This document shows, one piece after another, positions 7,585 through 14,290 of a stretch of DNA of 32,168 nt. A program made the translations under genes and the position numbers. The notes beneath the pieces were generated by a model. That model worked only from the letters and a program-made list of their open reading frames with translations. It ran no database searches and was not told where the DNA came from. The stretch comes from an uncultured Collinsella sp. (lineage in GTDB: Bacteria; Actinomycetota; Coriobacteriia; Coriobacteriales; Coriobacteriaceae): contig CAAEHI010000018.1 in the NCBI GenBank assembly GCA_900755685.1, positions 1-32,168 of the forward strand, written 5' to 3'. Within the stretch, counting starts at the first letter, position 1; each line of letters begins with the position of its first letter.

Positions 7585-7632
7585 CTAGTCATTGGGGACG
7601 TTCTTGAATGACTAGTCGTTAGGGACACTCTT
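7585..7632 (+). repeat. 48-bp composite repeat, copy 1
   Basis: Two 21-bp units that share CTAGTC and GGGAC, 7585-7605 and 7612-7632, separated by GAATGA. An inverted copy lies at 8632-8679 with 43 of 48 positions identical. The pair brackets the HAD gene at 7696-8490. Copy 1 begins a few bases past the stop of the HAD gene at 6735. Confidence 0.85.
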
Positions 7633-7649
7633 CGCGAAAGGCTGCAAGG

Positions 7650-7694
7650 ACTGTCCCCCACTGCCGGCAGAACGGGAACGTCCCCATCTGCCGG
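7650..7694. repeat. Tandem 18-bp repeat with GTCCCC and CTGCCGG blocks
   Basis: 7650-7667 and 7677-7694 agree at 14 of 18 positions, sharing GTCCCC and CTGCCGG. In reverse orientation they read CCGGCAG...GGGGAC, the same plan as the 48-bp repeats next to them with another leading word. The block ends one base before the stop codon of the HAD gene. Confidence 0.6.
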
Positions 7695-7695
7695 A

Positions 7696-8490
7696 TTAAG
7701 CGAGACTCTCTAGCACGCGACGGAGCTCCTGCTGGACGGCGTGGTCGCGGTTGCAGCCTACGACGCGATCGGCCACCGCTTTGAGCGCCGGACGCGCGTT
7801 TTCCATCGCACAGCCCGTGCCGACAAAGCGAATGATCTCGTAGTCGTTCATCGAGTCGCCAAACGCCATGATCTCGTCGCGTCCAATACCGTAATGCTCC
7901 GCAAGCTGTGCGATGCCCGAGGCCTTCGACACACCGGGCTGCATGGCATCGATCCACGCATTGCCCGAAGGCGCGAAAGAGAACAGGTCGCCCAGCTCGC
8001 GCTGCAACACGTAGGCGTTGTCCATCACGTTGCCGTCATCGCAGATAATCGATGCCTTGATGATATTCACATGCGGATCGGGCAGCCCCCAAATGCGTTC
8101 GGCATTGGGCAGATCTTTGTCGATCTCGCGGACAAATTTGCCCTCGTCGTCGAGCAAAAAGGACTTGGTGCGATCAAAGAGCGCCAGATGCATGTTAGGA
8201 AACATCTTGACCGTGCGTGCGAGCTTGCGGACGGCGAGATGAGAATATACCTCGCGATCGACCTCGACCCCTTCCGCATAGACCTGCGCGCCATTCGCCG
8301 CGACAAAGTCCATTTTGTCGACCACGGGTGCAAAGAACTCGCATAGGCGGTCGTAACGGCGGCCCGAAGACGCAGCAAAATGCACGCCGTGCTCGCGCAG
8401 GGCCTCAATCAACTCATATGTCTCGGGCGGTACCTGGCTATTCTCATCAAGCAGCGTGCCGTCCATATCGGATGCGATCAATTTGATCAT
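7696..8490 (-). CDS. HAD superfamily (Cof-type, subfamily IIB) phosphatase
   Basis: 264 aa, the usual length of Cof-type enzymes. Motif I is DMDGT at 8-12 (Asp8 nucleophile, Asp10), motif II is SSGRR at 41-45, Lys189 is the motif III lysine, and motif IV is GDSMND at 211-216. The cap domain lies between about 85 and 185. The start is the ATG at 8490, after AAGGGAGC. That site is inside the 3' arm of a 62-nt hairpin in the leader (8496-8557), suggesting translational control. The gene stands alone between the two inverted 48-bp repeats, convergent to the other HAD gene. The substrate is unknown. Confidence 0.9.
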   Translation of the reverse strand: MIKLIASDMDGTLLDENSQVPPETYELIEALREHGVHFAASSGRRYDRLCEFFAPVVDKMDFVAANGAQVYAEGVEVDREVYSHLAVRKLARTVKMFPNMHLALFDRTKSFLLDDEGKFVREIDKDLPNAERIWGLPDPHVNIIKASIICDDGNVMDNAYVLQRELGDLFSFAPSGNAWIDAMQPGVSKASGIAQLAEHYGIGRDEIMAFGDSMNDYEIIRFVGTGCAMENARPALKAVADRVVGCNRDHAVQQELRRVLESLA

Positions 8491-8495
8491 AGAAA

Positions 8496-8557
8496 AGCTC
8501 CCTTCGGGCTTGATGGAATCGGACGTGTATCCGATTCCAACGTACCCAAAGGGAGCT
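8496..8557 (-). promoter_or_regulatory. Long leader hairpin that covers the ribosome binding site of the HAD gene
   Basis: Outer arms AGCTCCCTT (8496-8504) and AAGGGAGCT (8549-8557), a GGG/CCC step, then inner arms TGGAATCGGA (8514-8523) and its complement (8530-8539) with a 6-base loop. In the mRNA the AAGGGAGCT arm contains the Shine-Dalgarno sequence 6 bases before the ATG. A TTTT follows, so it could also act as a terminator. No known riboswitch class is recognised. Confidence 0.7.
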
Positions 8558-8631
8558 CAAATAAGACCCCGCAGTCATAAACGTTACATAGACCTGGCAA
8601 ATAGCTCGCGCCCGCAGTATCCGACAAGTCA

Positions 8632-8679
8632 AAGAGTGTCCCCGACGACTAGTCGTTTAAGAACGTCCCCGATGACTAG
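8632..8679 (-). repeat. 48-bp composite repeat, copy 2 (inverted)
   Basis: On the minus strand the units are 8679-8659 and 8652-8632, separated by AAACGA. They match copy 1 (7585-7632) with one and two mismatches per unit and two in the spacer. The repeat runs into the end of ade and supplies its TAG stop at 8678-8676. Confidence 0.85.
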
Positions 8680-10496
8680 TCGGCGTAGGTGAAGGTGGTG
8701 ACGTCGAACATGCCCTCGGGGCGGATGCGGAGCGTCGGAATCACCGGCAGGGGCAGGAAGATGATGCCCATGATGGGGTCGAGCGGCGGCTCGATGCCCA
8801 TGGCGCGCGCCTTGACCATAAAGTCGTCATGCTGCGCGGCGACATCCTCGGCCGTGCCCTCGCTCATCAGACCACCAAGCGCCAGCGGAATACGCGCCAC
8901 GACCTCGCCATTGCGCACCAGCACGTGACCGCCCTGTCCCACGGCTTCAACAGCCGCCATCATATCGGCAGCGTTATCGCCCACGACGCACACGTTGTGC
9001 GAATCGTGGCCAATCGTCGAGGCGATGGCACCGCCCGTGATGGTAAAGCCGCGCACCCAGCCGCGACCGATGTGCTTGCCAACAAGACCCAGGCCCGCAG
9101 GACCATCACCGTCGGCGCCCTCGGCCTGCAGTGACACGCCGCGGCCGTGGCGCTCGATCAGCATAATGCGGCGCAGGCCCTCGGCGCTCTCGGGGCGAGC
9201 CATACCCGTGATGGCCTTACCCGGCACCACGTCAATCACGGCCTCGCCCGGCTTAAAGGCGTAGTCGAATACGTCGAGCGAAAGCTTCGGCAGCTTAACA
9301 GAGGCGCGCAGCTCATCGGCAAGGGCCGCGACCTCGGCCATCTCGGGTGCGATCTCGCCCACAAAAGTGCCGTCCTGTGCCACGAGCGCGCCGGCGGCAT
9401 ATACGCGATGCGGAGCCGTGGCAAACGTCAGGTCGTTGAGCACCAGCAGATCGGCACGCTTGCCCGGGGCAATGGCGCCACGCAGCTCGTGCGGGTCGCG
9501 GCAGCCGTGATCCAGGCCAAACGCCTCGGCTGTGGAGAGGGACGCCATAGAGATAGCGACCACGGGGTCGATACCGGCCTCAATCGCCACGCGGCAGGCA
9601 TTGTCGATCATGCCGGTCGCAAGCGCATCGGAAGGGGCACGGTCGTCAGTCGCAAAGCAGTAGCGGCGGGCGCGGGCGGGATTCTCCAGCAGCATCGGCG
9701 ACAGGTTGGCCAGGTCATGGCTGCACGTACCCTCGCGCAGCATCACGTACATGCCACGAGACAGCTTGTCGAGCGCCTCCTCGGGAATCGTCGACTCATG
9801 ATCGGCGATAATGCCCGCTGCGGCATAGGCATTGAGGTCCTTGCCGGCAACGAGCGGCGCATGGCCGTCGACCTGCATGGACGGCGTCTGGTTGGCAGCA
9901 TCGATGCGAGCACAGGTCTCGGGGTCGGCCATAAAGACACCCGGCAGGTTCATCATCTCGCCCAGGCCAAAAACGTCGCCCGGGTGCTCGGCAAAAAACG
10001 CTTGCATGTCAGCAGCGGTAATCACAGCGCCCGCTTGCTCATCGGGCAGCGCGGGCACGCACGAGGGCATCATGTACTTGATGGAAATGGGCGCGCGGCG
10101 ACCGTCCTCGATCATAAAGCGCAGGCCGTCCAGGCCCGCCACGTTGGCGATCTCGTGGCTGTCGGCAATGGCGGTGGTGGTACCGCGCGTCGCCGCCATG
10201 CGCGCATACTCGGCGGGGCGGATGTTCGAGGACTCAATGTGCAGATGTCCGTCGATAAAGCCGGGGGCGAGATAGCGACCCTGACAGTCGATAACCTCGG
10301 CAGCCTCGTAGGTGCCGGCGGCATCGTCGCGACCGTCGTAGAGCACGCCGACGATTACGCCGTCCTTGACGGCAACGCTACCACGCGCCACGCGCTGGCC
10401 GTACACGTCGACAATCTGCGCATTGGTAAACAGCGTGTCGACGGGCACGCGCCCCTCGGCTGCATCGATCACAGACCTCATGACCTCAACGGACAT
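8676..10496 (-). CDS. ade: Adenine deaminase
   Basis: Hydrolyses adenine to hypoxanthine and ammonia in purine salvage. 606 aa, the normal length for the Ade (amidohydrolase) family. Metal and catalytic residues are visible: PGFIDGHLHIESS with His84 and His86, ADSHE with His114, GLGEMMN with Glu180, DGHAP with His212, DHES with His233, and ATDDR with Asp284/285. The C-terminal part has the family motif GHDSHNVCVVG. AAAGGAG precedes the ATG. It is a single-gene unit with a candidate promoter at 10564-10592 and a terminator-like hairpin in its leader. The last codons overlap a 48-bp repeat. The hypoxanthine product would suit the molybdenum hydroxylase system whose accessory genes lie at 29432-32116, though the link is speculative. 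Confidence 0.95.
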   Translation of the reverse strand: MSVEVMRSVIDAAEGRVPVDTLFTNAQIVDVYGQRVARGSVAVKDGVIVGVLYDGRDDAAGTYEAAEVIDCQGRYLAPGFIDGHLHIESSNIRPAEYARMAATRGTTTAIADSHEIANVAGLDGLRFMIEDGRRAPISIKYMMPSCVPALPDEQAGAVITAADMQAFFAEHPGDVFGLGEMMNLPGVFMADPETCARIDAANQTPSMQVDGHAPLVAGKDLNAYAAAGIIADHESTIPEEALDKLSRGMYVMLREGTCSHDLANLSPMLLENPARARRYCFATDDRAPSDALATGMIDNACRVAIEAGIDPVVAISMASLSTAEAFGLDHGCRDPHELRGAIAPGKRADLLVLNDLTFATAPHRVYAAGALVAQDGTFVGEIAPEMAEVAALADELRASVKLPKLSLDVFDYAFKPGEAVIDVVPGKAITGMARPESAEGLRRIMLIERHGRGVSLQAEGADGDGPAGLGLVGKHIGRGWVRGFTITGGAIASTIGHDSHNVCVVGDNAADMMAAVEAVGQGGHVLVRNGEVVARIPLALGGLMSEGTAEDVAAQHDDFMVKARAMGIEPPLDPIMGIIFLPLPVIPTLRIRPEGMFDVTTFTYAD

Positions 10497-10516
10497 ACAT
10501 ACTCCTTTAACCGTAG

Positions 10517-10551
10517 AAAAAAGCTGCGGGCGGACGAGCCTTCACCGCAGC
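10517..10551 (-). terminator. Terminator-like hairpin in the ade leader
   Basis: On the minus strand GCTGCGG (10551-10545) pairs with CCGCAGC (10529-10523) and is followed by six T (10522-10517), only 20 bases before the ade start. It is either an attenuator for ade or a barrier to transcription from upstream. Confidence 0.65.
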
Positions 10552-10563
10552 AAGCCAATAGCC

Positions 10564-10592
10564 ATTGTATGCCCAAAAGAAGGCCCTGCTAA
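10564..10592 (-). promoter_or_regulatory. Candidate ade promoter
   Basis: Minus-strand TTAGCA (10592-10587), 17-base spacer, TACAAT (10569-10564): 4/6 and 5/6 matches to the sigma-70 consensus. Transcripts would start near 10557 and run straight into the hairpin at 10551-10517. Confidence 0.5.
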
Positions 10593-10621
10593 CACCCCTT
10601 CCGCTTAACGGTGCCGCCAAC

Positions 10622-10654
10622 TTGGTGCAAAGTAACCTGACCCCATTGCACCAA
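10622..10654. repeat. Inverted repeat TTGGTGCAA / TTGCACCAA
   Basis: Perfect 9-bp arms (10622-10630 and 10646-10654) around a 15-base centre, followed by GGAACGTCCC, which resembles the GGGGACGTTC core of the 48-bp repeats. It looks like a member of a dispersed short-repeat class. Confidence 0.6.
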
Positions 10655-10712
10655 AAAGGAACGTCCCTAAGTGCCAGCCAGGACAACGCCGTAGGTGGAG
10701 GACGGACAGCGA

Positions 10713-10812
10713 GCGGGCTCCAGAGCGAACAAATTGGCATGAAAAGAGGACGGCATAGACCTTCTGGTCATGCCGCCCTCTTTGAATGACAAGTTGTCGC
10801 TCTGGAGCCCGC
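10713..10812. repeat. 100-bp palindromic element with central terminator
   Basis: Outer arms are perfect over 16 bp: GCGGGCTCCAGAGCGA (10713-10728) and its complement (10797-10812). The centre (about 10738-10787) folds again around CGGCAT and GACC/GGTC arms and gives TTTT on the minus strand at 10745-10742. The whole is a near-complete palindrome that probably ends tyrS transcription. It resembles a non-autonomous miniature element. Confidence 0.7.
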
Positions 10813-10825
10813 GCAGCGTCGAGCT

Positions 10826-10853
10826 GTTACGCGGTTTGGTAAAACCGCGTAAC
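10826..10853 (-). terminator. Perfect hairpin at the tyrS stop
   Basis: GTTACGCGGTTT (10826-10837) and AAACCGCGTAAC (10842-10853) form a perfect 12-bp stem with a 4-base loop that touches the tyrS stop codon. No T-run follows on the minus strand, so it may stabilise the 3' end, with termination at the palindrome just downstream. Confidence 0.5.
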
Positions 10854-12064
10854 TAAATAAGCTTGAAGCCCTTGCGCTTGCCTACGGAGAGGGTGTCGCC
10901 CAGCTTGAGGGCGCTGGGATCGATGTTATAGCTCTTGGGAGCCACGGCCTTGCCGTTGATCTTGACGCCGCCGCCGTCGATATCGCGACGAGCCTGGCCG
11001 GCGCTCGCCGAAAGACCCAGGTCCTTGAGCAGGCCGGCAAGGTAGATCTGGCCCTCGTCGTTGACGGTCAGCTCAACGTGCTTCTCGGGGAAGTCGGCAA
11101 GCTGGCCCTCCTTGAACACGCGGTCGAACTCGGCCTGAGCCTCGTCACCGGCACCGGCGCCGTGATAGGTGTCGCACAGGTCGCGGCCCAGCGCGCGCTT
11201 GAGCTCATAGGGGTCGGCGGAACCGTCGGCCAGGGCGGCGTCGATCTTGTCGACCTCGGCCGGGGTGAGCGAGCTGGCCAGACGATAGTACTTGCCGATC
11301 ATCTCGTCGGGGATGGACATGGTCTTGCCGAACATATCCTTGGGAGCATCGGTCAGGCCGATGTAGTTGCCGTAGGACTTGGACATCTTGCGCACGCCAT
11401 CGGTGCCCTCGAGCAGCGGCATGGTAAGCGCGATCTGCGGCTCCATGCCCATCTTCTCCATGAGCTCGCGACCAGCGAGCAGGTTGAAGAGCTGGTCGGT
11501 GCCGCCCATCTCCACGTCGGCCTTGATCTGAACGGAGTCGAAGGCCTGCATCACGGGGTACAGGAACTCGTGCAGGGCAATCGGCGTCTGGGACTGGTAG
11601 CGCTTGGTAAAGTCATCGCGCTCGAGGATGCGGGCGACGGTGAACTTGGAGCACACCTGCAGCAGGCCGGCCAGGTCCATCGACAGGATCCAGTCGCCGT
11701 TGTGCACGATGGTGGTCTTCTCGGGATCCAAGATCTTCATGGCCTGGCTCACGTAGGTCTCGGCGTTGGCCTCGATCTGCTCCTGCGAAAGCTGCGGGCG
11801 GGTGGAGTTCTTGCCCGAAGGATCGCCGATCAGTGCGGTGCCGTTACCGATAATGAGGGTGACGTTGTGGCCCAGGTCCTGGAACTGACGCATCTTGCGC
11901 AGGGGCACGGCATGGCCCAGGTGCAGGTCGGGGCTGGTGGGATCGACGCCGAGCTTGATGTTGAGGGGCTCGCCCTTCTCAAGCTTCTTGCGAAGGTCGG
12001 CCTCGGGGACGATCTGCGCTGCGCCCGAGGTGATGATACGCATTTGCTCGTCGACAGACAGCAT
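10853..12064 (-). CDS. tyrS: Tyrosyl-tRNA synthetase
   Basis: Charges tRNA-Tyr. 403 aa from the ATG at 12064, preceded by AAAGGAGG; a longer in-frame start at 12160 has no site and adds non-family residues. Class I signatures are HLGH at 48-51 and KMSKS at 226-230. The C-terminal S4-like RNA-binding domain is seen as DIDGGGVKINGKAV near residues 355-370. The KMSKS sequence, rather than KFGKT of E. coli TyrS, places it in the second bacterial TyrRS group (TyrS2/TyrZ type). No T-box leader is seen in the 96-base gap to the upstream U32 gene, with which it may be co-transcribed. Confidence 0.95.
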   Translation of the reverse strand: MLSVDEQMRIITSGAAQIVPEADLRKKLEKGEPLNIKLGVDPTSPDLHLGHAVPLRKMRQFQDLGHNVTLIIGNGTALIGDPSGKNSTRPQLSQEQIEANAETYVSQAMKILDPEKTTIVHNGDWILSMDLAGLLQVCSKFTVARILERDDFTKRYQSQTPIALHEFLYPVMQAFDSVQIKADVEMGGTDQLFNLLAGRELMEKMGMEPQIALTMPLLEGTDGVRKMSKSYGNYIGLTDAPKDMFGKTMSIPDEMIGKYYRLASSLTPAEVDKIDAALADGSADPYELKRALGRDLCDTYHGAGAGDEAQAEFDRVFKEGQLADFPEKHVELTVNDEGQIYLAGLLKDLGLSASAGQARRDIDGGGVKINGKAVAPKSYNIDPSALKLGDTLSVGKRKGFKLI

Positions 12065-12160
12065 TGGGTATCCTCCTTTTGCTATAGCACCCTCACCGGA
12101 TACGGCGGTGCTGGAAGTCCATAAACTCTCATATGATAACAAACTGACGCGACGCGGCAC

Positions 12161-14128
12161 CTACGACAGGAAAATCCTCGTCCTGCCGCACGCGTCAACG
12201 GCGACCAGCAGACGCGTGCCGTCGCGCTCGACCAAAAAGCGCGTCTGCTGGCGACGCGAGCAGTCATGGCAATGGACCGAACCCGTTGTCTGGGTGGCAC
12301 AAGATCCCTCGGCAGTGAGCAAGCAGTGCTCGCATACCATGAGTTCGGGATGCTCGGCGTCGACAGGCCCCATGACACCGGGGCAAGCGGCAAGCTCGGC
12401 AACGCGTTCCGCGTCGTTGGCGAGCAACTCGGCCGGAACATACACACGGCCCGCACCAAGCCCACGCAGCCAGGCAAGCGTGGCCCGGTTGGCGCAAAAC
12501 ACCGGCGCCGCCACATCAAATGCCACGCCCAACTCACGCGCCATCGCAACCTGCCCCAAATTGCGGCAGACCACGCGCCCGGCACGCCGCATAAGCGATC
12601 GAGTCCGTTCGACATCGCCCGTGCGACAGACCTCATCGAGCACCACGGTCGCATCTGACAAGTCGAGCTCCTCACACGGGTCGGCGTCCATCAGCTCCCA
12701 GGCAAAGAACCTGCGAGCAAAAGCCCCATGCTCCGCCGACTCCGCCAGCTCCGCCGGCACATCGCCAGCGGCAACAGCTTCCTCGAACGGCAGCGCCTTT
12801 ACGGGGCACGCAGCAGGCACAACCGCATTGGCCTCGGCCCGCATGCGCCCCAGCACCGTCGCCGTCTGCTCCAGCACACCGGCACTGCGAATCAGGTACA
12901 CCTCGCAGCCCGCATCGACCTTACGCTTGCAATGGACCACGACGCGCTCCCCCGCCGCAGCATCCACCGGGCAGGGCACCTGAGGCCAGCGCTTGGGCAC
13001 ATCGGGACGGGCGTCGGCCCCCGGATAGAACCGAATCTCGAGCGTGTCACCCGCCGCCACGGCGGCATCGAGCTCGACGGTCACTTCCTCGTGGCCAACG
13101 GCCACCAGGCGTCCCACGCGCACGCCCTGGTTAATTGCGCGCTCAAAGCTCATCAGCTCGGCACCCGAACGACCCCGCAGATACGCATCGGTAAAGCCGC
13201 GGTTGAACGACCTTCCCAGCTCGCGCTCAAGCGTCGGCACCGCATCGGCATCCCATGTGCCGTCGCGCAGCATATCAAGCGCCCGACGCCACACCCTCAC
13301 CACGTTAAAGACGTAGTCGGGGTTCTTCATGCGCCCCTCGATCTTGAGCGACGCCACCCCGGCATCTACAAGCTCGGGCAGATGCGCAATACCCAGATAG
13401 TCACGCGGACACAGCAGGCGATCTCCCTCGACAGCAACAACACTCTGCCCCGCCTCGTCCACTAGGTCGTACGCCAGACGGCACGGCTGTGTGCAGTCGC
13501 CGCGCATCGCCGAGCGCCCACGCCGCAGGGCCGAGAACTCGCACGCCCCCGAATAGCCGATGCAAATCGCACCGTGGCAGAATACCTCGATGGGCACGCC
13601 CGTGGCACATAGCGCCGCAATCTCGTCGACCGTCAGCTCGCGTGCCGTCGTCACGCGCTCGACCCCCAGCTCGTCGGCGGCAAGCCGCACGGCACCCTCG
13701 CTATGAGCGCCCGCCTGCGTGGACAGGTGAATCTCGACCCCGGGAATCGCCGCGCGCAGCGCGCAGGCCAACCCGGCATCGGCCACAATCAGAGCATCGG
13801 CGCCCAGCTCCAGTGCATGAGCTCCCAGCGCCACCGCGTCGGACAGCTCATCGTCAAACACGAACACGTTGAGCGTCACGTACACACGCACGCCATGAGC
13901 ATGCGCCACGGCACAACCGCGCGCAAACTCGTCATCCGTAAAGCCATGAGCGCTCACACGGGCGTTAAAGCCGCCCAACCCCGCATAGATGGCATCGGCA
14001 CCCGCGGCGATGGCCGCAAGCATCTGGTCGAGCCCGCCCGCCGGCGCCAGCAGCTCGGGCAGCGCCGCACCGGCAGCATCCAATCTAGTCTCGTATTGTC
14101 CGCTCGGCCCCATCGTCCGAATCGCCAT
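12161..14128 (-). CDS. U32 family protein, RlhA/TrhP-like
   Basis: 655 aa from the ATG at 14128, preceded by AAGGAG; the ATG at 14155 lacks a site. The N-terminal half is a TIM-barrel-like U32 domain with the signature EVFCHGAICIGYSGACEFS (181-199) and the cysteines C189, C196, C212 and C216, which in U32 proteins hold an iron-sulfur cluster. Characterised U32 relatives hydroxylate RNA (RlhA on 23S rRNA C2501, TrhP on tRNA U34). The length is close to E. coli RlhA (about 653 aa), but the exact target cannot be assigned. A second cysteine cluster near the C-terminus (CEHC, then CHDC) may bind metal. Annotation as a collagenase-like peptidase is probably historical. Confidence 0.85.
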   Translation of the reverse strand: MAIRTMGPSGQYETRLDAAGAALPELLAPAGGLDQMLAAIAAGADAIYAGLGGFNARVSAHGFTDDEFARGCAVAHAHGVRVYVTLNVFVFDDELSDAVALGAHALELGADALIVADAGLACALRAAIPGVEIHLSTQAGAHSEGAVRLAADELGVERVTTARELTVDEIAALCATGVPIEVFCHGAICIGYSGACEFSALRRGRSAMRGDCTQPCRLAYDLVDEAGQSVVAVEGDRLLCPRDYLGIAHLPELVDAGVASLKIEGRMKNPDYVFNVVRVWRRALDMLRDGTWDADAVPTLERELGRSFNRGFTDAYLRGRSGAELMSFERAINQGVRVGRLVAVGHEEVTVELDAAVAAGDTLEIRFYPGADARPDVPKRWPQVPCPVDAAAGERVVVHCKRKVDAGCEVYLIRSAGVLEQTATVLGRMRAEANAVVPAACPVKALPFEEAVAAGDVPAELAESAEHGAFARRFFAWELMDADPCEELDLSDATVVLDEVCRTGDVERTRSLMRRAGRVVCRNLGQVAMARELGVAFDVAAPVFCANRATLAWLRGLGAGRVYVPAELLANDAERVAELAACPGVMGPVDAEHPELMVCEHCLLTAEGSCATQTTGSVHCHDCSRRQQTRFLVERDGTRLLVAVDACGRTRIFLS

Positions 14129-14290
14129 CGGCAAACTCCTTACCAAGGTATGCATTCACTCTGAAAAATGCCGTCTTCCAGCATACACGAGGCCTCGCGC
14201 GCCCCGTTTGGTTTATCGTGTAATAACTTATGTCCATCCTGCCCCGACGGCACATCCACCGTCCGGCACGACATACCTGGAGGTCAATAT

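Noticed and set aside
9147..10592. Long plus-strand open frame opposite ade
   Set aside because: It is an antisense shadow of a GC-rich gene; its product is rich in Arg/His/Gly without domains, and the minus strand encodes a complete adenine deaminase.
12065..12160. T-box riboswitch in front of tyrS
   Set aside because: The gap is only 96 bases and lacks the conserved T-box antiterminator sequence and specifier stem.
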